Source of the DNA: Gymnopus androsaceus JB14
Taxonomy: Eukaryota > Basidiomycota > Agaricomycetes > Agaricales > Omphalotaceae
Assembly: GCA_009733575.1 (NCBI GenBank)
Contig: ML769648.1
Span: 31,067-95,066 of the forward strand
DNA length: 64,000 nt
Reading direction: 5' to 3'
Below are positions 22,423-32,250 of the stretch, piece after piece (the stretch's first letter is position 1; each line of letters opens with the position of its first letter). Made by a program: the position numbers and the translations under genes. The notes under the pieces are model-generated. The model made no database searches. It saw nothing but the letters and a program-made list of their open reading frames with translations, and had not been told where the DNA came from.

Positions 22423-25400
22423 TTAAGGAGAATTGTCCATGGTCTTGAAACATTTCACCCAATCTTTCCCATGAACAAAATTGCTGAGATCAAGAGAGAC
22501 TGGACTATATCTTGCAATCAAGGTTTGCATGTGAGGGAGCATAAGTCCTGACCGATACTCTGGGGGAATCCACAGCAGCAGAGAAGAATCAGCACTGCAA
22601 AGCCATCCATCAGAGTTAAGATGAACTCCATGCAATGATGAATGAGGATGAGTGAGATGATGTTCAGGGTGCCAAGGACAGAATGACAAAGCTAACATGC
22701 TTTGGGACATGTCATTTCCAGTCAGAGTTTCAGTGCTCCAAATGCGCACTGTCTGGTCGGACGATCCAGATACAATCCTCTTGCCATCTGGTGAAAAGGC
22801 AACCGAATTTACTGATGATGTGTGCCCTCGCAGTGGCTCTCCAATGATCATTCCAGTTTCTGCATTCCAAATGCATACTGTGTGGTCATCGGATCCAGAG
22901 ACAATCATCTTGCCATCTGGTGAAAAGGCAACTGAATTCACCCATGCTGTGTGCCCTTCCAGTGGCTCTCCAATAATCATTCCAGTCTCTGTATTCCAAA
23001 TGCACACTGTATGGTCCTGAGATACAGATACAATTCTCTTCGCATCTGGTGAAAAGAAAACTGAATTTACCCATGTTGTGTAGCCTTGTAGTGGTTCTCC
23101 AATGATCATTCCAGTCTCTGCATTCCAAATGCACACTACCAGGTCCTCAGATCCAGATACAATCCTTTTGCCATCTGGTGAAAAGGCAACTGAATTTACT
23201 GGGGCTGTGTGCCCTTCCAGTGACTCATCAATGATCATTCTAGTATCTGCATTCCAAATTTGCACTGTCTTGTCATCAGATCCAGATACAATCCTCTCAC
23301 CATCTGGTGAAAAGGCAACTGAATTTACTGATGATGTGTGCCCTTGCAGTGGCTCTCCACTGATCATTCCAGTCTCTGTATTCCAAATGCGCACTGTTTG
23401 ATCAGAGGATCCAGATACGATCCTTTTTCCATCTGGTGAAAAAGCAACTGAATTCACAAATGCTGTGTGACCTTGCAGTGGTTCTCCAGTGATTATTCCA
23501 GTCTCTGCATTCCAAATGCGCACTGTTTGATCAGAAGATCCAGATACAATCCTCTTGTCATCTGGTGAAAAGGCAACTGAATTTACAAATGCTGTGTGAC
23601 CTTCCAGTGGCTCTCCAATCATCATTGCATTTTCTGCATTCCAAATGCACACTGTTTTATCAGAGGATCCAGATACAATCCTCTTGCCATCTGATGAAAA
23701 AGCAACTGAATTTACAAATGCTGTGTGACCTTGCAGTGGTTCTCCAATGCTTGTTCCAGTCTCTGTATTCCAAATGCGCATTGTATGGTCAGAAGATCCA
23801 GATACAATTCTCTTTCCATCTGGTGAAAAGGCAACTGATTTTACATAGTCTCTGTGCCCTCGCAGTGGCTCTCCAATGATCATTCCAGTCTCTGCATTCC
23901 AAATGCACACTGTTTTGTCAGAAGATCCAGATACAATCTTCTTGCCATCTGGTGAAAATGCAACGGAAACCACCCAATCTATGTGCCCATGCAGTGGCTC
24001 TCCAATAATTATTCCAGTCTCTGCATTCCAAATGTGTACTGTCTGATCAGAAGATCCAGATACAATTCTCTTTCCATCTGGTGAACAGGTAACTGAATGT
24101 ACTGATGCTGTGTGCCCAGTTAGTACTGCCTGTTGTGATGGCCAACTATATTTTTGTCCTCTACATACAACCAATGATTTATCCAGTTGAGATATGAATT
24201 GCTGCAACATCACTGAATCCTTTGGGATGAAAGGTACTCCAGAAAGATATAAATGAGGGGTGGCATCCCCAATCATTCTCCCGAACACCTGTACAAACTG
24301 TTGCATCTCTTTCAGAATAATTTGGATATCAGTCTCCAGAGCTCCCTATTGTGGAGATTGTAATTATATTTAGCGCTCCGCATCATTAAGTATAGAATGT
24401 ATACATACCACAGAATTACAGAAGTCCAATAAAACTCTTGCATTTTCAGAAATCACATCTACTTTCCCTAGAATACTCAACACCTCCATCCAAAACAGTA
24501 AGACCTTTGTTAAAAATTTCCGCAATAGAGGGGCCAATATAGTATCTGGTTGCTTATGGGTGCAAATGATGTGACTACCCCAGTATGTACATGCATAAGA
24601 AAGATCAGGTGATATATGTTTTATTATTTTCTCTGACAGATTTTCAACCTGGGAGTTTAGAAGATATGAGCTGTCCAAATTACACATGTTGAAATGAAGT
24701 TCTGCAATCATGAGGTGAAGGGTACCAACAGCTAACAGTTGGTGTCCTTCTTCTAATTGTACTGCATATTCTCCACTTCGCTTCTCATCCACAAGGAAAT
24801 CACGGAATGATGTATGCACTGGTCTAATTGGAGTATCTCTTTGTTCCACACCTGTAAGCAGAGATCCCAAAAATTGAATTACTGCATCAAGTTCATCATC
24901 ATCATAATCTTCCCCAAGATACCCACACCTGGATAATTGTATCTTCTGTAGTGACAGACTTGAAAGAGGCTCAAAGGCTGCCAATACTTGCACCATCACC
25001 TTTTTGTACTGAGACATGGCCTCTGAATCATTACAATCAAATACATCTTCCAAAATCGATTTATATAGCTTATCAAGAGGCAGCAAATCTTGGCCATGAC
25101 TCGGAGAAAGTAACATAAATCGTTCAAAGCGCTTCTTAACTGTCAGTCCTGCTTTACCCCTTCCACGCAGCGCTTCACATGCTGTATATGCCCATTGAAA
25201 GAAGCCCTGCGCTTTTTCTGCAAGAATTTGGCATTGAGATTCATTGAGAACACCTGGAGCACCTTTCCTTCTCATCATCCTATGAGCTACATATTTATGT
25301 ATATCCTCCTGTGTCTGTTGAAGATTGCTCATGTACTGAGCTTGGAGTGATTGTGCATCTGAACCTTCACGAACAGCTGCATGTACATCACCTTCCATTC

Positions 25401-26216
25401 TGGATGTGACAAGAACACGGAAGTTTTTGGGAAGTTCACAGACACTGTTAATTAATAATGACAGCAATATGTCTCTTGGCCCACCCTCTTCTTTAGGCCC
25501 ACATTCATCAAGTGCATCAATTATAATCACTACAGGCTTACTTGGAGTGACAAATTTTGCAGGTGCCATAATGAGCTTATTCCACTGCTCCTTGAGACTC
25601 ATGCTACTTGAGATATTTGTGTCACTGTCCAACCCCTCTACCAAGACCTTTCCAAATTCAGGGAAACTAATGCTAAGGTCATAGGCAATAGTCTGCAATG
25701 CTTTGCTTGGTGTACGCTCAGCATTAAATGTGCGGTCAAAGCAAAAGAATGCCCCTAGACATTTTGTATCCTTTGTATTCTGCCCAATAGTATGACTGAT
25801 AGTTGACTTGCCAGTCCCAGCCTCTCCACATAGGAAGAATGCTTTAGAAACCTCATTATCTGGGTTGTGAATCCATGCCAGTATATCAGCTATAATTCCT
25901 ACCCTGGTGCCCTTTAAGCAGGTCTTATCTGGATTAAGATGAGCACCATTAATGGGCTTTAGCTCTGCTTGGAGTTTATGTTTGACTACAAATTATCATC
26001 AGTTTAGCCATACAATAAATGTATAAAAACTTAGTATTGAGCTTACTTGAACCTTCATTAATATGTATGTTCTGCGCATTCATGAACTGAGAACCGTGAA
26101 TCTCAAAATTGGAGGCATTTGGAAAATATCTGTACTCATTTTGTTTCACTTTGCCGTTAAATTAAAACAATTTTAAAAGATACTCACATGTTGGGAAGAA
26201 CAGGCTCTGCAGTCAT
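22423..26216 (-). CDS. NACHT-WD40 NLR-like receptor with 11 near-identical WD40 repeats
   Basis: STAND NTPase of the fungal NLR class (NWD, like Podospora HET-D/E), thought to sense non-self through the WD40 propeller and signal through the N-terminus. Start ATG 26214-26216; exon 1 MTAEPVLPN, exon 2 IYFPNASNFEIHGSQF and MNAQNIHINEGS, then ELKPINGAHLNPD and CLKGTRVGIIADILAWIHNP. P-loop GEAGTGKST, Walker B PVVIIIDALDECGP, then VLVTSRMEGDVH and QGFFQWAYTACEALRG, as in NACHT families. A short intron (about 24347-24408) joins the 442-codon NACHT part to the WD40 exon, which starts GALETDIQIILKEMQQF. Eleven 43-residue repeats follow and a unique tail ends FKTMDNSP. There is no classical effector domain; only the short N-terminal motif precedes NACHT. 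Reading frames are intact, so it is likely functional. A degenerate copy lies at 18549-21477. Confidence 0.9.
22704..24123 (-). repeat. Array of eleven 129-bp WD40-coding repeats
   Basis: Consensus is LQGHTAFVNSVAFSPDGKRI then VSGSSDQTVRIWNAETGMII. Most copies differ at only a few residues, concentrated in the three residues after G-H and in D-x-T-V-x before IW. The DNA repeats are nearly as similar as the protein, the mark of recent unit shuffling or conversion. Confidence 0.93.
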
Positions 26217-26819
26217 GATGGGAAAGACAAAGAAGTGGAATGAGTCTTTCTGCACTATTATACCGCTCAATGGAGCACATGACAGCTCATCGAACATGGA
26301 TCGGATGTGAAGATCTACTGTGGGAATTCAGGTACCGGGTGTATCATGTATTGGACAATAACCCAATGAATATGCTTAAAAGTTTTTCCTATGGAGCAAT
26401 AGGGTCCAAAGCATCTTACTAGCACATTACGTGACTGTAGTACATTCTCAAAAAAAAAACGAAAAACGAAAAACCTGAAATTCTTTCCTGAAGACAAGTT
26501 CAAAATTGGCAAAACTATAGAACTGGGACACTTCTCATATCAACACAGAAAAAAACTGTTGTGGGACAGCATGCATGGAGCAAAGAAGCTTCCCAATCAA
26601 CTGTTAGGAATAGGTTTGTCCGGCCACTCAGCTGCAACCTTTACTCCCCGTTTCACATATTTACTTCCATAGGCACTTATATACAGCGCCGTATGTAGTC
26701 CTAATTTAGCCTTTTTTCCCCCATCGTTTGGGTCCATCGCTCACTTTACCTAACATCAACACTTAACTTAGTACAGCTAACTTAAGTCTAATCTCCATCT
26801 GAGTCAGTGAATGAGGGTG
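26217..26819. promoter_or_regulatory. Upstream region of the NACHT-WD40 gene (module right end)
   Basis: 600 bp upstream of the start codon, also present in the partial copy up to 21477. It contains CCAAT-like stretches (GGACAATAACCCAATG near 26353 on the plus strand). It ends sharply at GAGTCAGTGAATGAGGGTG where MYND exon sequence begins. No defined promoter element can be proven. Confidence 0.35.
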
Positions 26820-26933
26820 ATCTATCTTGCGATTGAATGTGGTGGGTTCGACAACCTTGTCATGGCTCTCGAGTCTGGGTTCATTCTAGCGCTACGAAAA
26901 TTATCCAAAGTGACAATGCAGAACACTCATCCG
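26820..26933 (+). repeat. 114-bp direct repeat, right copy (MYND exon)
   Basis: Second copy of 18435-18548 with two visible base changes (GAATGTGG for GAATATGG; GCAGAAC for GCAAAAC). Confidence 0.92.
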
Positions 26934-27747
26934 TCACAAATGATCTACACACCAATGGAGCTGTTTGGAACCGTAATTGAACCCATCTCTGGTTATTCGC
27001 TCTATCGGTCCATCCAGAAACCGTTAAAACGAGTTTTTGCTCATCCCCTTCTCAAGGAGATAGACTCGGATTTACTCCGCGAGAAGTCGGAAGATGAACG
27101 CTTATGGGGTCGATTCAAAAAAGGTGGTCCTAGAACGAATTGCAATCCGATACGATTGTGAAGCACGAGGAATTATGCTTTGCTCCAATCTCGAGGTAGA
27201 CTTCTTGTTCATTGTAACTAGTACACTCAAGAACTGCCTGATTATTTTATTTAGTGCGAATCTCTACCTACCAGTCTATTGTTGTTCTGGATGTACTGTT
27301 GCCTTCTATTGTGGTCCTTTATGCCAAAAATCACATTCATCGTCACGAGTGTCACGAACATAGAAAAGACCATGAATGTGAGTGTTATGTATTTTCAAGT
27401 AAATCAGAGTAAATCCAATCACAAGTGTCTTTTGCAGCTGGCCTTCCCCGAATGGCGGAAGAACGAGATCGAAAGATAGCTCAAAAAGTCTTCGAATCAG
27501 TGCTTTATCCCATGCGCTCCTTCAGCAACATATCACCTATCGAAAATCTTTACGAACGCCCTCTGCCGCTGTCCTTTTGAGCTTGGTCGATTTTACAACA
27601 TCCGAGCCCGAGAAAGACACAAAGATACTGACTTTGGATGAGGCTGGCAAACTGATGGGTAAAAACTGGCACGACCTCATTCGGGGGTTGAAGGAAATGC
27701 AGCAAGCGGGTCCAATTGTGGCAGTCAAGATCCCACATTCTAGATAG
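26820..27747 (+). pseudogene. MYND-type zinc-finger protein gene, 3' part
   Basis: Begins with the duplicated 114 bp, then SQMIYTPMELFGTVIEPISG, SLYRSIQKPLKRVFAHPLLK, ERLWGRFKK. The MYND finger follows: MLCSNLE, an intron at about 27200-27254, YCCSGCTVAFYCGPLCQK and, one frame later, HIHRHECHEHRKDHE. The frame change coincides with an A run at 27326-27330 and is repaired by one extra A. After an intron (about 27376-27438) come MAEERDRKIAQKVFESVL and ILTLDEAGKLMGKNWHDLIR, and a TAG at 27745-27747. The MYND finger binds two zinc ions and contacts proline-rich peptides in other proteins; the target here is unknown. Without the 8.27-kb block, 5' and 3' parts join in frame. Confidence 0.72.
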
Positions 27748-27750
27748 ACA

Positions 27751-27972
27751 ATGTCTATGTATACAATTTTGAGGAAGTTCGACGATGATGAGGACATGGA
27801 GAACAATTACGAGAACTTCTTGGAAGGACGTACTGTATACAGTGCTAGACACGGAAACGAAATGGTTCATTCCACGACTCCTATGGTCCACGGAGAAGAT
27901 GGCACTATTTACTATCCACTGATCGGGGCGTACACTCCATCACCTAACCAGGCCCCCGGAATCTCCTACTGA
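27751..27972 (+). CDS. C-terminal exon or small ORF extended by the MITE
   Basis: Same frame as the MYND 3' part but separated from it by TAG at 27745-27747. It encodes MSMYTILRKFDDDEDMENNY, HSTTPMVHGEDGTIYYPLIG and AYTPSPNQ. The last codons, APGISY and stop, come from the hAT-like MITE that starts at 27950; without the element the frame would end AYTPSPNQ and TGA. It may be the true C-terminus of the MYND protein (if the TAG is an error) or a separate small ORF. Confidence 0.4.
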   Translation: MSMYTILRKFDDDEDMENNYENFLEGRTVYSARHGNEMVHSTTPMVHGEDGTIYYPLIGAYTPSPNQAPGISY

Positions 27973-28369
27973 GCTCTGTCCGGCTCTCCGGCCTCAAGTA
28001 CGCTATGATTTTGGGCTCGAGTACGCTATTTCGGACAAGGACGGTCACGTGAACTCAAAAAAATCGTTAAAAATCCCAAAAAAATCGCCGGGGGTTCCTA
28101 CACGCCTCTACGTACACTATACAGCATTAGACACTAGCTTTAAGGTTTTTGAGGACATACTAGGACGTGTAATAAGATACTCAACCTAGCGTAAATTGGC
28201 TTTGAAATTTCGGTTCGGTGCTGACGTGCCGGCCCTGAAGTACGCTAAGCCAGACAAGGACCCGATTTCTGAGCCCTAAAATACGCTATATTTGGACAAG
28301 GATTTTGCCAAAATCAGGTCCTAAAGTACGCTATTTCGGACAGAGCTCAGTAGGAGATTCCGGGGGCCT
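27950..28369. mobile_element. hAT-like MITE, 420 bp
   Basis: Perfect terminal inverted repeats: the left end AGGCCCCCGGAATCTCCTAC continues GAGCTCTGTCCG, and the right end is its exact reverse complement (28337-28369). Flanking 8-bp direct repeats ACCTAACC at 27942-27949 and 28370-28377 are the target duplication; 8 bp is typical of hAT elements. Inside, several copies of TACGCTATTTCGGACA-like subterminal motifs occur in both orientations, as hAT transposase binding sites often do. No coding capacity. Confidence 0.93.
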
Positions 28370-28377
28370 ACCTAACC

Positions 28378-29033
28378 AATGATACAAACAATATCGTAGG
28401 ACAGAGGATTTATACTGGCTATGTACATTGCTACTTGCACACTCATCAATTTACGGTTTTTGCCAGCGCAGCAAGCCCAAACTAGGGTATGTAAACCTCT
28501 TAGTATTCAGCTTCAATGGTACCTCTCTCAGGTTCAACATCCCGCGATCGCGCCGTGTAATTTATCTATCCCGAACTGCAATCATCCACGTTCAAGCTCT
28601 GAGTTCTCCTGCGATCTCAGCCGTCGCTCGAGCTTTCATTCATTTTCTTGGAGAAACCTCGGTGGCAGAAAAATTCTTCAAGAAATAAGGTGAAGCTGTC
28701 AAAGAAGAAACGTAGTGCTTGAGTGTTGAGGAGATTTCAAGGGAGACAAAGAAGACCACGATAGCGCAACAAGACCAGCAAACAATACGACAGCTGGGAG
28801 TCCAGAAGGTCTTCATAGCGAAACGAAACACAATATGTATGATTTTATTCAAGGACTGTCTCTAATTGTAACAGAACCTGTATATAACTATGTAAAAGAG
28901 ACTTGACAAATAAACAGAGAGAGAGAAAAACGAAAAACATGTTTGAGAAATTTGAGAACCGGGATGAACAAACGTATCTTCCGCACGACACACCGAACGA
29001 TTCTTCTTTCATTCAGCCAGATGGAGCAAACAT
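28378..29033. other. Intergenic, nothing recognised
   Basis: 650 bp between the MITE and the end of INO1. No coding pattern or RNA gene seen. Confidence 0.45.
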
Positions 29034-30890
29034 CTACCAGATCCTAGTCTCAAGCAAAAGGTCGCTGTTACTCTCCAATCCGATACAAGCCTTCAAGAAC
29101 GACTCAAGGGCGTTGCGCTGCCTGTTCAAGCTGTTGACGACGTCGGTGCCTGTGAAAAAAGAAAGAAAAAAGAATATCAGTATACGTTCATGATAATACA
29201 ATGGTAAGGAAGGACGCACCAGGCTTAACGAGAGGAGCCTTCAACATGTAAGACAACAACGAGAGGACAGGGTACAGAGGAGCAAACTCCTCGGCCTTGG
29301 CCTCACCAGAGATCTTACGGTACTTGACACGAGTGAGGAGCTCAGTGAGGATGGCAAGATCAAGGATCAACGGAGTAGCGAGCAAAGAGTCCTATAGCGA
29401 ATAAAAAGGTTATTCTAAAGCTGATGATAGAAAATATTAAAAATAATGCTTACCTCGCACTCGTTGAAGATATTGATGGTGCTGCGACCACCACAGAAGA
29501 TCTCCGAGTAGTACTCGTCGATAGCGCGCTTGGAATCACCTACAGCAGGGACGTACTTGATGACAACGATATGGTCGGGATGTTCACCCTTGCCAATAGG
29601 GACGCCTTTAGGTCCGATCTCAGGAGCCTTGTAAAGCAGGCGATTGGCATCGACCATATCGTCGACAACACTGCTCTTGCTGATCTCCTTACTCTTGAAC
29701 TGCCTCTCAGCAGACAAATTGTGCCCATCATTGTTACCAAGGTGGTTATACGATGCGATGGAGAGAGGCTTGATACCAGCGTTAACAAGGAACTCGGCAA
29801 GAACAGACTTCAACTTGGTCTGACCCGACTTCAGGTCGTCGCCGCCGATGAATGACTGGTGACGTTCGGCGAGAGAAATGACACCGGGAACGAAGGTGTT
29901 CTGAGGAGCTCCGTTGACGAAGGGCTCTCCCTCGAGAATAGCAGCGACGGCGAAGAGAGTGGAGGGCGAGACCTCGGAGTGCGAGGACTTGATAGCGGCC
30001 AAGAGGTTGTCCGCGGTATCGTTAACGCCAGGAACGATGTCGCTGTACCTCTCAGTGTTCGCAGTCCAGAAGACAACAACACGGTCAAGACCGTTGTCTT
30101 CCTTGAACTTGCGAATGTCGGCCCGGATATGCTCGAGATGAGCCTGCTTGTCGTTTCCGGGGATAAGGTTATCAGCGCGAGCCTCCTGGTTGGCAGCGAT
30201 GAAATCCGGATAGTAGATGGATGGGAGAGGTTTCCCAAGGAGAGCCATGTGAGGAACAACCTGGCGCTGCAAGTCGTAGTCAAGAACTTGAGCACGTTCC
30301 ATGGCCTTGTCTAGGGGTAGACCGGAGATGTCCCAACCACCGAGAACGAGATCGTTGGGATGAACCATCGGAAGTACGTCGGAAATTGGAACAGTGGACG
30401 TCCTTTCCAGAGGCGGGATCGTGCCCGATACGAACAGTGGAAGCTCTGAGAACAGAACCAATGTAATTAGGCTGCTGGACACCTTGCTTGGTGTGCCAGA
30501 CGATGTTGTGACGGATTGGCAAGAATGGTGGCACAGAGAGTGGTACCATTGTTGCCTCCGACACCGATCATCATCAATCTGTAATTTATCAGCAAGATGA
30601 AACGCACACACAAAGGCCAAGCAAACTGACCCAGTCTTGGAAGGAGTGCGCTTGGTTTGAAACTCGAACGACTGTACAGTGGGGTTGACAACGTACTGGC
30701 CGTTCGAGATGGTGACTTCTGCACCGCGGTTATGGAAGCTAGCAGTGATGTGTTCGTCCGAGTAAGAAGTGTTCTCCGACTGTACCACAATAGCATGAGG
30801 GCGACGAACAGCCGTAGGGTGAATTGGCAAAGCACTTTCGAGCTCTGATTCAGGAGTGTTGTAGCCTGAAGAATTGTTGTTGGGAGCCAT
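29034..30890 (-). CDS. INO1: Inositol-3-phosphate synthase
   Basis: Cytosolic NAD-dependent enzyme converting glucose 6-phosphate to inositol 3-phosphate, the first step of inositol and phosphatidylinositol synthesis. Start ATG 30888-30890 ([20 protein letters not shown]). NAD-binding motif [13 protein letters not shown], then [149 protein letters not shown], and the C-terminal [20 protein letters not shown] with stop at 29034. Introns near 30590-30640, 29400-29450 and 29165-29215. The length of about 540 residues fits. Two one-base shifts are needed to follow the family pattern (extra C at about 30513 and extra T at about 30393), probably sequence errors in an important gene. Confidence 0.93.
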
Positions 30891-32250
30891 TGTTGAATAA
30901 TAGATTAGATTTAGTGCGTTGGAGAGTTGGAGAACTTTAGAACGATATCAAAAACCCAGCACTGGTGTGCTTGGAACCGCTATGGAAAATTTTAGGATCT
31001 TGTTATACTGAAAAACATTGGGAGACAAACCGGTAATTGTTGTGTGAGGAATTCAACTGATTAGAGTACATGCACAGAAGGCAATACTCTTTGGAGAACG
31101 TTTATCTCTGGGAGAAGGCAAACGACTGGGGGAATGTTGTGGTAAAGGACAGAAAGAAAGGGCGTACGAGCTTTAAAGTATTGAAATTGAATTGTTATGG
31201 CATGATTTTTGCCAATTTAATATCACGTCAATCGGATCGGCAAATTTTACCCCTGTCCACAGTCGCGCAAGACGCGCATCTTCCTTTTCTCAGTACTAGT
31301 ACTAGGTGAGCAGCGAACTCCTAACTTGAGCCACAAATCATTTAGGATTAGCTCGACTACAGCAACTACTACTAGCTCAAGAATATCATAGCCGAGGACT
31401 TTTTCTTCTCAAGAATTCGAACGGCTACAACGCATCATACATAAGCCTCACTTATCGATGAAAAAAACGATGAAACTTGGAGGTAAAAAAACACGTTGAT
31501 CAGCTAGTTCTGATTGGGTTCGGTAGAAACTCTCCTCAAAATAGAATATTCGCGCTCCTGAGCATTCAACGGAGACTTCAAAATCCTGAATATGAATTCC
31601 ACCCTGGGGGCTTACTGGGGCTTACAGCATCTTGAAAGATCCCTAACATCATCGATTAATCAAAGTCGTGGTCGTATCCCCATTCCAAACGACAACGAAA
31701 AGCTCCAGCCTCCAGGAAGCCTTATCAGTCTTGGAAGCTGCCTAGATATCAAAACATATCCCCATTCCAAATGACAACGAAGAAGCTCGAGCCTCCAGGA
31801 CGCCTTAATCAGTCTTCACCTCCGAGATTTCTCCAGTAAAGCTGAGGTTACCGCTAGTTCCGCTCGGGGCTTCAGTAGAAAAAATCGACTTCTACATTTG
31901 AAGCTTAGCTTGAGATTCAAACGCGGCCTCGGACTGAGATTGAACAGAACAGAACCTTTGCCTCGGTATGCCAGGCTTTCCAAGCTTTCTAAACTTTGGA
32001 GAAAATGATTAGACTAAGTCAGTTATACCTCGGACTCCTATGTTTTGACACAGGATATAGAGAGGTTCCGGAATTGAAGAGTTTGAGCAGAGGCTGTTTT
32101 AGAGCAAATCGATTTCTAAAAGTAGGGATTATTTAAGATAATGAGAGATAACCGACTGAATTCAAGTCCATCATCGCCGAAGCAAGCACGCATCGGTTCG
32201 CAGGATGATGGGCAAGCGGATTCCCTAGAATCAAACAGGGAATCCAATCC
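30891..32250. other. Intergenic with a direct repeat
   Basis: 1.36 kb between the INO1 start and the TIM50 end. It probably includes the INO1 promoter, but I see no clear TATA box or inositol-response element. No coding pattern recognised. Confidence 0.45.
31676..31816. repeat. Two about 57-60 bp direct repeats
   Basis: Copies at 31676-31732 and 31757-31816, each starting ATCCCCATTCCAAAYGACAA and ending with CCTCCAGGAMGCC and ATCAGTCTT; 24 bp between them. About 90 percent alike by eye. Confidence 0.85.

Noticed and set aside
22697..23879. Plus-strand open frames across the WD40 array
   Set aside because: Shadows of the repeat-coding minus strand; their repetition only mirrors the WD40 units.
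29424..30314. Plus-strand open frames opposite INO1
   Set aside because: Mirror of a strongly codon-biased minus-strand gene.
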